NCBI GenBank assembly: GCA_049487715.1
Contig: CP150547.1
Coordinates: 496,001 to 560,000, forward strand
Source: Pycnococcus provasolii
Lineage: Eukaryota > Chlorophyta > Pseudoscourfieldiophyceae > Pseudoscourfieldiales
Length of the DNA stretch: 64,000 bases
Direction of reading: 5' to 3'
The notes under the pieces are model-generated. The model did no database searches. It was not told where the DNA came from and saw only the letters and a list, made by a program, of their open reading frames with translations. Within the stretch, counting starts at the first letter, position 1, and every line of letters begins with the position of its first letter. The position numbers and the translations under genes were made by a program. This document shows, piece by piece, positions 38,477 through 48,313 of this stretch.

Positions 38477-39082
38477 TTAAAGGGGAAAAAGTCCCGGTCC
38501 CGGGAAAGGGGAAAAAGGGGGTTGACAAGGACTAGGGGATCTAACTAAATCTCCCTCCACGTCATGCCCTTCCACGTCATGACCCCAGTAGGGGTTTGCA
38601 CCGCCTTGGCGCCACGCCCCAAGTCCCCAACTGGGGGTTTGCACCACAGCGTCGGCTGCGATTAGGCCAGCGGCTGCGTCTCCTGCGGTCCCTCCGGTCG
38701 CGCCAGGCGCGACGGCTGCGAATAGGCCAGCGGCTGCGTCTCCTGCGGTCCCTCCGGTCGCGCCAGGCGCGACGGCTGCGAATAGGCCAGCGGCTGCGTC
38801 TCCTCCGGTCAGCGCCTGGGTTTCGGGGACGACGTCTTGCGCCGCGTTTGCGGCGACGGGTGCGACAGTAGGCAGCGACGAGGGAGGCGACAAGTAGTCC
38901 GATCCGTCACCTGGCGATAGTGACTGCGAACGGAAGAACGTTTGCGCGTGTGGCATGTCACTTGGTGCGGCCCGTGCGAGCCGAGACGCCTCGCGATCGG
39001 CCGCCTCAGCAAGGCGCCTGGCGTGCTGCGCGAGTTGCTGTGGCGTCGCAGTTCGCGAGGGTGCTGGGTTGCTCCTGCCCAT
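38477..39082 (-). CDS. ORF within transposon relic, Ala/Gly repeat protein
   Basis: The product is 201 aa from ATG 39082. The N-terminal ~45 residues are basic and helical (QQLAQHARRLAEAADREASR), possibly nucleic-acid-binding. The C-terminal half holds nearly three copies of a 20-residue unit (GDAAAGLFAAVAPGATGGTA) coming from a 60-bp DNA repeat. In two-gene Harbinger elements the second protein is Myb-like; no Myb domain is visible here. It may be a passenger ORF or non-coding. Confidence 0.3.
   Translation of the reverse strand: MGRSNPAPSRTATPQQLAQHARRLAEAADREASRLARAAPSDMPHAQTFFRSQSLSPGDGSDYLSPPSSLPTVAPVAANAAQDVVPETQALTGGDAAAGLFAAVAPGATGGTAGDAAAGLFAAVAPGATGGTAGDAAAGLIAADAVVQTPSWGLGAWRQGGANPYWGHDVEGHDVEGDLVRSPSPCQPPFSPFPGPGLFPL
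38652..38820 (+). repeat. 60-bp tandem repeat, 2.8 copies
   Basis: Copies at 38652-38711 and 38712-38771 differ at only a few bases, and a third partial copy runs to 38820. The repeat lies inside the transposon relic and keeps the minus-strand frame open, since 60 is a multiple of three. Confidence 0.9.
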
Positions 39083-39368
39083 ACGCAAGTGAAATGGCCG
39101 CAACGTCAACAGTCAAGGGATGTATTTCGAAATTTGAAAAGCACGGGGCACCTTTGTTGAACCAGGAAATAGGACTACGCGAGATTTAGCCCCCCCCCCC
39201 CGAAACTTTCGCCCTCGAGCCCGAAACTCGAGGGATTTCGCCCCGGCCCGGGGCGAAATCCTATTTTTTTTTAGCCTTTCGCGATTGTAGGCACTGCAGG
39301 TCTATAAAAATCCGGGGGCAAAACTTGCAATTTCCTGGTTTCACCCCCGGGTTTCGCGACTTTAGACA

Positions 39369-40655
39369 GCCGCCTTAGGGAACGATTATTTGGCCTGATG
39401 CTTGCTGATGCGCACATTCGGACAACAGCCTCGGTCATAGAGGCTGGTCATAGAGTCTGGTCATAGAGGCTGGTCATAGAGGCTGGGCATAGAGGCTGGG
39501 CATAGAGGCTGGGCATAGAGGCTGGTCATAGAGGCTGGTCATAGAGGCTGGTCATAGAGTCTGCGCACAAAGTCTCTGCCACCAGCACAGGCCATTCATA
39601 GTACTTACCAATTCATGAGCATTCCTGAGCTCGGAAGGCTGTGCTCTGAGCTCTGACATCTGAGGCCTGATGAGCGAACTTTCTTTCCCTTCCTTTCAGC
39701 CAACCTTTCACGAGGCCTCATCAGTCATCACGAGATGCTTCATCATTTGCAAGAGAAGAGAGGAAGGAGGTTGCCTGGAGGTTGGTGATCGATCATCACG
39801 AACGATCATCATGATGTTGATGTTGATACCAGTTGATGTTGATCAGTTGATGTTGATGTTGATGTTGGAATTGCAGTCGCCAAGAGTAGGAACTAGTCGT
39901 TGTTGGAATGCTGGAATGCAGGAATGGTAAAAAGGTGGTGGTGTGGTGAACTCAACCACCTGATTGAGGCGAATAATATTACCTTTTTAATGGTGTGAAC
40001 TCATCACACAGACAACAAATAAATTAAAATAAAAGTGGCGAGCTGTGCACACCAAAGAAACAGTAGCAAACTACAAAATACAAAGTGTTCCAGCACTCTC
40101 TTCTTCATCAATCAGTTCAACCAGTGGTCAGTTCCTCTTCGTGTTCTTCTTGATCGTCTAAGCTTTGTTGATGGGAGATGGTTCCGATGCGCTGAGTGAT
40201 CTGCGTTGAAAAGTTGAAAGCAGTTGAAGTTGAAGCCATGAAGGTGAGCTCCACCTCCTCCTCCTCCTCCGGCTGTCCGAGCTGTGTCTCGAGGGAAACC
40301 ACTTGTACAAAACGCGTCCGTGAGAATCCTTCCTAGCTACGCATAGTGGTACCTCTACCAACGAGTGGTGAGCAGTGAGCACAGTGTGTGTGTGTGTGTG
40401 TGTGTGTGTGCACAGGCGGTGTCTCAAGTGGCCTCAAGGCGGTGGGGTGCCTCAAGGCCTTTAAGGGTTCGTTCAGAGGTCCTCCCCAACGCACATTTCG
40501 CGGTAGACTTTACCTTAGAGCGTCCGGCTCCGCCATCTTTCTTTTCGTTGTAAGTCTTAACGAGCAAGCAGCACTTGTCAAGCTGCTGTGATATTTGGCT
40601 TGGCCTTCTTCTTCTTGCCCGGCCGGCCGGCTCATACTCCTCGGTTTGGGAAAGG
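39369..40655. other. 1.3-kb intergenic region with simple repeats
   Basis: No gene is seen. It contains the 13-bp minisatellite (39431-39562), a GATGTT-rich stretch at about 39810-39870 and a (TG)n run at about 40384-40409. Confidence 0.55.
39431..39562 (+). repeat. 13-bp minisatellite, about 10 copies
   Basis: The unit GGTCATAGAGGCT repeats about ten times with T/G (GGGCAT) and G/T (AGAGTCT) variants. It starts some 60 bases beyond the right end of the transposon relic. Confidence 0.93.
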
Positions 40656-42218
40656 ATGTCGTCTGCGAATACTTCTATCCATAGTAGCAGCAGCAGTTCC
40701 ACCAAAAGACGTGCGGTGATAACACCGCGAATTCAGCAGGAACATGCAAACAACGACAATAGAAAAGCAAAACACGCGTTTGGAAGCAGCAGCAGCAGCA
40801 GTGTCGGCAAGATAACAACAGCTACACCGAAGAAAGAACCAGTAAAATCAAACACCAACACGTCTCAAGCTCCTGCTACTGCAAGAAGCAAGAACAACGA
40901 TGCTGCAACAACGGCATCAGCTGCTGGACACACAAGCAAGCACCAGGACAGCAGCAACCTCTCGGAGGAACTTGACGCATTGAGGTCGCTTCTCGTAGCC
41001 GTGCACCGGGAGCGCGAGGCGCTCGAAGCGCAGCTCGTTGAGACGCAGGCGGAGCTCGCTGTGCGAGATGAGAAGATTGCGGCGCTCGACGCGCGCGAGC
41101 GTGCGCTGGTGAAAAGAGTTGCCGAAGCCGAGGCGGCGCTGCGCGAAGCGCAAGCACGCGCCGAGATGGAACGCCGCAATGCCGCTAGCTTCGCGGCCAG
41201 CGCCGGAAACCTCCTGGAGCGACTCAACAGAAAGCGTGCTGAGCTCGTGGAGAAGGCTCTGGCGGCGAGTCACTGGGAAAGGCTAAGCTCTAAAGCAGAG
41301 GAGAAAGCGGCGCGGCTCGAGGCGCAGCTTAACAGCGACGCCATGTACAGGCGCGTGGTGGCGGCGGAGGCGCGTGCAAGCAAGGCGGAGGATGAGGCGA
41401 ACGCAGCGTCAGGAGGCTGGCGGCTGCGACTTGGCAAGCTTCTCGAGGTACTGCAGTGGGTCGTGGTCATCGCCGCTGCCTTGCACTTCGCGACGCAGAG
41501 CTTTGCCGTCGCGCGAGAGTCTCTCGGCTTCGTCGCCGGATTCCTCGTCGACCTCTGGATGTTCACCATCGCCATGATCCGCGGTGGTGCTGGCGCAACG
41601 CTGCTGCGAGGATCTCCGGCGGTTCCTGGCATGTCGCCTTGGAGTGCATTCACTGGCGTTGCCATCGGCGCGGCAGCGCTTCTTGCTTCGGCGGCTCTTT
41701 TTGTCCACGCTCTGTGCCACTTCCTCGCGAGGCGGTCGAACGAGAGTGGTGCACAGTCAAGCAGCGAGGGAGCTCCCCGCTCTCCCGCGCGCGAGAAAGA
41801 GCACGAGCGCGAGCACACGACATCGACAGCGACGGTGGAAAATGCCGGCTCCGTGCCGGATGCGAGCTGGACACGCACGCGTCCGTCGTCAACGGCGCGG
41901 CTGCGCAGTCGGTATCGCGGCATGGGTGACAAGGAGGCATCGATGGTGCGCCGTCGACGCTCGATTCGTTATGTTCGCGACACGGCGACGAGTCCCGTGA
42001 GTGAGCATCGCCTCGCACTGTCCACAGCCGCCGTCGTCCCTCCTGCGCCGCTGGTCCCTTTGGCACGTAGTGTGCACAAGGCAGTGAGTTGGCTGCAACA
42101 TGCCTCTGGAGCTCACTGGCTGCAGGAGGTGTACGCCCGCGCGGAAGAGCAAGAGCTCGTCTGGAACGGCGCGCGTGTCGTCGCCCTAATGTGGTTTTGC
42201 TCTTTGTACTTAGCATAA
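40656..42218 (+). CDS. Coiled-coil membrane protein, unknown
   Basis: The product is 520 aa from ATG 40656. Residues 1-105 are Ser/Asn/Thr/Lys-rich and disordered. A long coiled coil covers about residues 108-250 (EELDALRSLLVAVHREREAL onward, with Ala/Glu/Arg heptads). Two or three hydrophobic helices follow near 262-283 (VLQWVVVIAAALHF), 288-310 and 330-355 (GVAIGAAALLASAALFVHAL). The C-terminal part is Arg/Ser-rich and ends with a hydrophobic stretch (VVALMWFCSLYLA), as in tail-anchored proteins. The layout suggests an organelle-surface or Golgi tether. I do not recognise the family. Confidence 0.75.
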   Translation: MSSANTSIHSSSSSSTKRRAVITPRIQQEHANNDNRKAKHAFGSSSSSSVGKITTATPKKEPVKSNTNTSQAPATARSKNNDAATTASAAGHTSKHQDSSNLSEELDALRSLLVAVHREREALEAQLVETQAELAVRDEKIAALDARERALVKRVAEAEAALREAQARAEMERRNAASFAASAGNLLERLNRKRAELVEKALAASHWERLSSKAEEKAARLEAQLNSDAMYRRVVAAEARASKAEDEANAASGGWRLRLGKLLEVLQWVVVIAAALHFATQSFAVARESLGFVAGFLVDLWMFTIAMIRGGAGATLLRGSPAVPGMSPWSAFTGVAIGAAALLASAALFVHALCHFLARRSNESGAQSSSEGAPRSPAREKEHEREHTTSTATVENAGSVPDASWTRTRPSSTARLRSRYRGMGDKEASMVRRRRSIRYVRDTATSPVSEHRLALSTAAVVPPAPLVPLARSVHKAVSWLQHASGAHWLQEVYARAEEQELVWNGARVVALMWFCSLYLA

Positions 42219-42244
42219 TCGACAAACCTTATTCATTCGTGTTT

Positions 42245-42997
42245 TCAAGAAAAACAAAAAACCACCAAATTTAAGTTCAATCTTGTAATCTTACACTCAC
42301 TTAGTATAAATTTCCATGCCTCCTTGGCGAAGCTGAGGACGTCGAGGCAGACGTCGATCGAGCTGAAGTTCGTGTTCACGCCGGTCGTGATGAAACATCC
42401 GGGTTGAACCGAACGTAAAACACGGGGACACATCCGACGAGTGTCTGCCATGCGACGAACTGGACACAAGGCTTTTCAAAGGCCGGATATGCGTTTTCGA
42501 GACCAACCCCTTCCAATTTGGACGTGCGGATAAGCTTTCAGAAAGGCGGATAAGCTCCATCAAACGTTTTTCGAACTCGTCGAGCGCACCCAAAAAGGTT
42601 GGATCCACCACTCCGAAACTACTGCGTTGAAGTTTGCGTCCAGTTTGTTCGCACGACGTGGTCCTGTCGCGTTGTTGGATGGGGTCAAGACGAACGCGCT
42701 CTGCGCCCCATTCGGAGTTAGGACGAACGCGCTCTGCGCCCCATTCGCAGTTAGGACGAACGCGCTCTGCGCCCCATTCGGAGAGAAGCCGGATTCCTCA
42801 AATTTGTGCATGTCCGATGCTGGTATGGCGTACGCGGAAGTGGCACGAGGCGGCCCGCGAGTGCTCGTCGATCTCCAACGAGACGACGCGATCGAGGCCC
42901 AACTAGAGGACGTCGGGACGCCGTCGCGACGCGTCACATTGGTCACGAAGAAAATCGTCAATCTCCTTCGCCCGCCCTTGTCGCGCGACTCCGCCAT
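42245..42997 (-). pseudogene. Possible decayed transposase region
   Basis: Coding-like segments are scattered over three minus-strand frames. One (42997-42560) starts with ATG and runs through a tandem repeat. Another, near 42390-42320, reads SSIDVCLDVLSFAKEAWKFI, which faintly resembles the helix before the last region of pogo/Tigger transposases. No frame is intact. This is a weak call; it may be an unrelated relic. The rest of 42219-43345 shows no gene. Confidence 0.2.
42686..42784 (+). repeat. 33-bp tandem repeat, 3 copies
   Basis: Three near-identical 33-base units (starting GACGAACGCGCTCTGCGCCC) lie within the decayed region. The unit encodes TNALCAPFGVR on the plus strand and NGAQSAFVLTP on the minus strand, so it stays open on both. 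Confidence 0.9.
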
Positions 42998-43345
42998 TAG
43001 CGCTAAGCTGCATCACTTTTTGGTCGACAGTTATTTAGACTGGGAAGGATCCCGACCGGGATCCCAAACTCCTTTTCCAAAATCGGGCATCGGGAATGAG
43101 GTTACCTATGAAATTTGGTTTTCCCTCTGGACTATTTTTCCCGAGTAAAAAGTTTACTTTTTTTTGCCGCGTGTTGTTGTACTTGTACCCTGTAAACGTC
43201 CCCTTTTTGAACTCCCTCCCTCCAGCTCTTGTATTCCGCCATTGTTGTTCGTTAGATTGGCTTGCTGGTGATCTTCTTGCTGCACCTACCTACTTTACCG
43301 CCTATCTTGTAGTAGTGACCTACTGCTGTAGTAGGTGATTGGTGC

Positions 43346-44856
43346 ATGTTCACGACGAGAAGGTCGACGACGCCTCTGCCTCCGTCCGTTGGATCGTCGT
43401 CGTCGTCAGAAGAGCCGTCGATTGCATCGTCAGAAAGAAAAGAATCCGCCGTCGTCGTTGATACATCAGAAGTTGAGAAACTCAAAGCGGCACTAGCAGC
43501 AACAGATATTGGTAGCAACATGAGCAGCGATCGTGTGATGAAAAAACCAACTGGTGGTGCGCTGGAGAATATGATGCCGTCTGCTCTCACTCGTGCGCTG
43601 CATGGTCCACATGGGCGTATAATCAAGGTGAGATGAGGAATCTTCTTTTTGTTTTTGTTTGTTGTTGAGCTGATGCCTTTTAAGTGTGCGGCGACGACGA
43701 CCACTGGGACGACACCACAAACTAACATTAATTCATTCCGTACACACAACTACATGACGAATTGATGATCTGAATATCTGATGATGATGATTAGCTGTGC
43801 TGGTGTGTGTTTGGTGTGATAGGATCGCTTCTCGCTTACGGTGTTCTGCAGGAACGCGTGATGACGAGGCCGTTCTACTACACTGGCGAAGAGGCTGAGC
43901 CGGAGCCGAAGCCTGAAATGTTCAAGTACTCCGTGTTCATCGTTCTGTGCAACCGCATCGTTAGCTGTTTCGTCGCACTGATCGCAATCAACGTCAGCAA
44001 AACATCGATGAAACCAGTCGCTCCGATCCACAAATACTTCGCCGTCAGCCTAAGCAACGTCGTGGCAACAACGTGTCAGTACGAGGCTCTTCGGTACGTT
44101 TCCTTTCCCGTGCAAACGCTCGGCAAGTGTGCGAAGATGATTCCTGTCATGATATGGGGCTACTTCATCTCCAAGAAGAGGTACGGGGTGAAAGACTACG
44201 CCATCGCGCTTGGCGTCACGCTGGGGTGTACGGTGTTCTTGCTCTACGGCGATCAGTCGACGATCAGCTCGAAAGCCAGCTCTAAGAAGACCATGGCGGA
44301 GACGAGCATCTACGGGCTCATGCTGATGCTCGGCTACCTGGGTTTCGATGGATTCACTTCCACATTCCAGGACAAATTGTTCAAGGGCTACCAGATGGAA
44401 ACTTACAACCAGATGCTGTACATCACGGGATGCAGCGTATTGCTGAGCTTGTTTACGTTGTTTACGAGTCGTCAGATGGGACCTGCTTTGGTGTTTTTGA
44501 TCCGCCACCCGGACTGCTTCGGAAGCATCATGATGTTGAGCATGGCGTCAACGATGGGGCAGCTCTTCATTTTGTACACAATCAAGGAGTTTGGCGCGCT
44601 GCTCTTCGCGACAATCATGACTACAAGGCAATTTTTGAGCATCTTGCTGAGTTGCGTGCTGTTCGCGCATCCGCTTACGTGGCCTCAGTGGGGCGGCACG
44701 GGCATGGTGTTTGGCAGCCTGTACTACAAGGCATTCAAGGGCAAGGAGAAGAAGAACGGGCCTGGGGCAGCGTCGGACGCGACGGCACTGTCTTTGGAGG
44801 AGGACGACCCTGCAAAGGTGGACATGCTGGGTCCACGCGACGACGAACGCCAGTGA
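43346..44856 (+). CDS. Nucleotide-sugar/PAPS transporter (UAA family, SLC35B/UTR5-like), two exons
   Basis: Exon 1 is 43346-43627, the intron 43628-43794 (167 nt, GTGAGA...TTAG) and exon 2 43795-44856; the product is 447 aa. Exon 1 encodes a cytosolic, Ser-rich N-terminus. The junction joins GRIIK to LCWCVFGVIGSLLAYGVLQE, the conserved first helix of the family, which fixes the acceptor. About ten membrane helices follow. Signatures are QYEALRYVSFPVQTLGKCAK, IPVMIWGYFISKKRY and FGALLFATIMTTRQF. It should exchange a nucleotide sugar or PAPS for a nucleotide across the ER or Golgi membrane. A C-terminal KGKEKKN segment may be an ER-retrieval signal. The exact substrate is open. It converges with the ClpB-like gene. 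Confidence 0.9.
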
Positions 44857-45026
44857 GAGTTGGTTCTGTGATCTGTCACAGACAGAATAGGAGGATATCG
44901 GGTTGATGAGTAAATGCAATGTGTGACAATTGAGGGGTTCGTGACGTGTTGATATTTCAAAAGGTTGTGATTAAAGGGGGAAGAAAAAACAATCCTCGGA
45001 TGATGATAGTTCGCGGCGCGGCACAA

Positions 45027-47801
45027 TCACGACGCCTTGGCGAGAGTCAGCAAGCCCATGCACTCGCCCGTCGCGCCACCCAGAGCAATGCTTCCTCCCG
45101 CGCTGTTGCCGCCGGAGAACGTGAAACCATCCTCGCCATCTCCACCGCCACCGAACAGGCCGAGCACCTTGCCGCGACGCTTCTTGCGACGCGCTGGCGT
45201 AGCGGCGCCACCACCAATGCCGCCGAATGCGCCCATCAAGCCGCCGTTCTCCGAGGCGTCGACGTGAACACTGTCCTCGTGCGAGAATTGTCCCAGGAGG
45301 AGCGCATGAGACAGGGGCTGAAGAAGCTCGACGCGCAGGATGCGCCGCACGGGACGCGCTCCATACATCGGCTCGTACCCAAACTCCGCCAGGCTATTGA
45401 TGGCGCGATCGGTGAATGTCAGTCCCTTGAGCTTCTTCTGCGCAACCGCCTTCTCGGCAATGCGCTTCGTTTGCATGCGCACGACATCCACGATCTGCGA
45501 CTGCGACAGCGGGTCGAACATAACAAAGTCATCGACACGGTTGATGAACTCGGGACGGAAGTGCCCGCGAACAGCCTCCATGACGCGCTCGCGGCGCTGG
45601 CGGCGCTTCGGCGTGTCGCCGCGCGCATCCTTCTCAGCCTCGTCGCTGTCAACGACGCTGATGCCACGTGCTTGCAGCTCAATGGCATCCTTCATGATCT
45701 CCGACGATCCGAGGTTGCTCGTCATGATCACCACGCAGTTGGTAAAGTTCGTCACGACGCCCTTCGAGTCCGTCAGCAGGCCGTCGTCGAGCACCTGGAG
45801 GAGCACGTTCAGCACGTCGACGTGCGCCTTCTCAACCTCATCGAACAGCAGCACGCTGTATGGCCGGCGGCGGATCGTGTCGGTGAGCAGTCCACCCTCG
45901 TCGTAGCCAAGGTAGCCAGGCGGCGCGCCGATGAGGCGCGCGACCGCGTGCTTCTCCATGTACTCGGACATGTCGAATCGCACGAGGTTCGACGGCCCGG
46001 CGGACTCGAACAGCGTGTTCGCGAGCGCCTTGGCGAGCTCCGTCTTGCCCACGCCGGTGGGTCCGAGGAACATGAACGAGGCAATCGGGCCGGTGCCCGT
46101 GGGCGCGACGTCCATGCGATTGCGCTGGATCGCCTGCGTGACCGCCATGACGGCGTGATGCTGCCCGACGACGAAGCTGTGCAGCTGATCGTCAAGCGTG
46201 AGCAGCTTCTCCTTCTCGTTGGCATTCAGCTTGTTGGCGGGGATTCCCGTCCACCGCGAAACCACCTTAGCGACGTCGCTCACCTGCACGACATTGGACG
46301 TGCGCCTGCTCGGGGCGAGGGGGGTCTTGGCGACGATCGCACCTGCGGTCGCCTTGGCCGCCGGCGCCTTGTTGTCCTCGTCGTTCGACGCCATCTCCTT
46401 CGCAGCTGTATCGCGCGCCTCGCGCAGCTCCGCAAGCTTCTCGTCGATGATCGTCAACGCGGCGCCGCTCATGAGATCCTCGTTCTTCTGCGTCTCTGAC
46501 ATCTGCGCCTTCTCCACCACCTTGGCACCGTCCTTCGTGGCGCCAGCGGCGGACTGCGGTCCGCCAAGCAGCCTCATCTGGCGCGTGCGTCGCTCAGCGA
46601 TCTGGAACTTCTCGCGCGTCAGCTGTGCAATCTGCCTGTCGATAACGTCAAACTCGCTGTTCTTCGTGGATACCTCCATTCCCACGTTCGCCGCCGCCTC
46701 GTCCATGAGGTCAACCGCCTTGTCCGGAAGCCTTCTGCCCGTGACGTAGCGCTTTCCCATCTCCACGCACGCGAGCAGCGCGCTCTCGCTCATGTTGACG
46801 TTGTGGTACTCCTCGTAGCGCCCGCGAAGGCCGCGCAGCACGCTGAGGGCACCCTGCGTCGACGGCTCGTCCACCGCCACCTGCTGGAAGCGTCGCTCGA
46901 GCCCGGGGTCCTGCTCGATCGTCTTCTTGAACTTGTCGACGCTTGTGCAGCCAATGCAGCGTAGTTGGCCGCGTCCGAGCGCGGGCTTCAAAATTGCGCC
47001 GCCGTCGTTGACCATGTTCGGCGGAATGGGAACAATCTGGTGGATGTCGTCGATGAAGAGGATGACTTTTCCGCTGTTTTCCTCCGAGCAGATTTCCGTC
47101 ACGATGCGCTTCATGCGCTCCTCGTAGTCACCGGGCATCGCGCAACCTGCGGCGAGCGCGGACGTGTCGAGCTCGAGGAGCTTGCACCCCTTGAGCGCGG
47201 GTGGCACGTCACCGGAGACGAGTCGCGCGGCGAGTCCCTCGATGATGGCTGTTTTTCCCACGCCTGGTTCCCCGAGCAGGCACGGGTTGTTCTTGCACCT
47301 GCGGCATAGGATGTGAACGATTCGGCGGAGTTCCTCGTGCCTTCCCACGAGCGGGTCTAGGTTTCCCTTGCGCGCTTCGTCGGTCAAGTCAGCACAGAAG
47401 AGCTCGAGCGCGCTCGCGTCTTCGGGTATTCCTCCCGGTCCCACGGGTGGCTGCTGCTGCGCCTGCATCGCCTTGAGCATTTCCGCGAGGTCGTCTTTCG
47501 AGGCGGCCTCATCAGCAGACTCTTTTTGGATTTGATTATTATTTTGTGCTTTGGCTGACGCCGACGTTTGCGGCGCGGAGACGACAACTTCGTTGTTGGA
47601 GTGATTCCCAGGAGCAGAGGAAGCATGATATCCCGATTTCATGGATCGGGTTGCGACCAAACCTGCGACACTAATTCCCGTGACAGCTGTAGCCACCCCC
47701 ATACCAAATACACTCACGAGCTCCAAAGATGCTCCCGTCATTGACCCCGATGCTGAAGCTGATGAGCCTGAGGCTGAGCCTGAAGCTGTTGAAGAAGACA
47801 T
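45027..47801 (-). CDS. ClpB/Hsp100-like AAA+ ATPase with N-terminal membrane segment
   Basis: From ATG 47801 the protein is 924 aa. Two AAA+ modules are complete: Walker A GEPGVGKT and Walker B VILFIDDIH in the first; GPTGVGKT, LLFDEVEKAH and the pore loop GAPPGYLGYDEGG in the second. Both carry sensor and Arg-finger regions (LERRFQ, RPEFINRVD), and the D2-small domain ends the fold. The usual N-terminal Clp_N repeats are missing. Instead there is a Ser/Ala/Gly-rich start and a hydrophobic helix (VSVFGMGVATAVTGISVAGL) near residues 28-48. The middle domain is shortened, with Ala/Lys-rich linker. The C-terminus is Gly-rich. It may be a mitochondrial inner-membrane or other organelle disaggregase. 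The location is inferred. Confidence 0.9.
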   Translation of the reverse strand: MSSSTASGSASGSSASASGSMTGASLELVSVFGMGVATAVTGISVAGLVATRSMKSGYHASSAPGNHSNNEVVVSAPQTSASAKAQNNNQIQKESADEAASKDDLAEMLKAMQAQQQPPVGPGGIPEDASALELFCADLTDEARKGNLDPLVGRHEELRRIVHILCRRCKNNPCLLGEPGVGKTAIIEGLAARLVSGDVPPALKGCKLLELDTSALAAGCAMPGDYEERMKRIVTEICSEENSGKVILFIDDIHQIVPIPPNMVNDGGAILKPALGRGQLRCIGCTSVDKFKKTIEQDPGLERRFQQVAVDEPSTQGALSVLRGLRGRYEEYHNVNMSESALLACVEMGKRYVTGRRLPDKAVDLMDEAAANVGMEVSTKNSEFDVIDRQIAQLTREKFQIAERRTRQMRLLGGPQSAAGATKDGAKVVEKAQMSETQKNEDLMSGAALTIIDEKLAELREARDTAAKEMASNDEDNKAPAAKATAGAIVAKTPLAPSRRTSNVVQVSDVAKVVSRWTGIPANKLNANEKEKLLTLDDQLHSFVVGQHHAVMAVTQAIQRNRMDVAPTGTGPIASFMFLGPTGVGKTELAKALANTLFESAGPSNLVRFDMSEYMEKHAVARLIGAPPGYLGYDEGGLLTDTIRRRPYSVLLFDEVEKAHVDVLNVLLQVLDDGLLTDSKGVVTNFTNCVVIMTSNLGSSEIMKDAIELQARGISVVDSDEAEKDARGDTPKRRQRRERVMEAVRGHFRPEFINRVDDFVMFDPLSQSQIVDVVRMQTKRIAEKAVAQKKLKGLTFTDRAINSLAEFGYEPMYGARPVRRILRVELLQPLSHALLLGQFSHEDSVHVDASENGGLMGAFGGIGGGAATPARRKKRRGKVLGLFGGGGDGEDGFTFSGGNSAGGSIALGGATGECMGLLTLAKAS

Positions 47802-48301
47802 CCTGCTATTCTTGAGAAACACTTGCAAATAACACCACTTATGTACTGCTTATATAGAATACCTATTACAATAGTGATAAGAGATAGACAGATGTTGGCA
47901 AAGGTGTGGATAGAATGAGACGAGAGAAAGAAAAAGAAAAAGGGGGAGATGTTGCGCGTCAGGGGGGGGCGTCCGTGTGGACCCCAGGTGAAGGGGAGGG
48001 GGGGGAGGAAAGGCCACGAAAACTCACCTTGGCGGCGGCCCCCCCCTCTGATCTTTTTCACACCTCTCCCCCTCCGAGGCTCAGACCCGAGGCTCCGAGA
48101 ACCCAGGGCAAAAACGAGCCTCAGGTTGTGAGCCTCAGGACGCATATGCACCCCAGACCGACCTGAAAGGCCCTTAGGAAAGGCCCTTATGAAACCCACG
48201 CCTGAAGGGCGACGCCAGTTTAGTACTTACTGTAGTTCTCTACGCAAACCCGAACCTAAACCCGAACCCCGAACTTGTCCTTTCCGTGTTATCGTTGGCG
48301 A

Positions 48302-48313
48302 GGGTTAGGGTTT
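48302..48313 (+). repeat. GGGTTAGGGTTT motif
   Basis: Two telomere-type units in TTAGGG orientation lie about 370 bases upstream of the two-repeat protein gene. Confidence 0.8.

Larger units (their letters stand above)
37561..39368. mobile_element. Degraded DNA transposon with 16-bp terminal inverted repeats, PIF/Harbinger-like
   Basis: The ends at 37561-37576 and 39353-39368 are perfect 16-base inverted repeats (TGTCTAAAGTCGCGAA). Just inside each, GGGGTGAAA recurs. The interior holds a fragment resembling the helix-turn-helix start of PIF/Harbinger transposases and an ORF on the opposite strand with tandem repeats. No DDE catalytic region is found, so the 1.8-kb copy is non-autonomous. No clear target-site duplication is visible at the borders. 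The Harbinger assignment is tentative; the inverted ends are seen directly. Confidence 0.6.

Noticed and set aside
37558-39371. Target-site duplication at the transposon ends
   Set aside because: The flanking bases (CTG left, GCC right) do not match, so no duplication is claimed.
39431-39562. CRISPR-like array
   Set aside because: The 13-bp units are directly adjacent with no spacers; it is a minisatellite in a eukaryotic genome.
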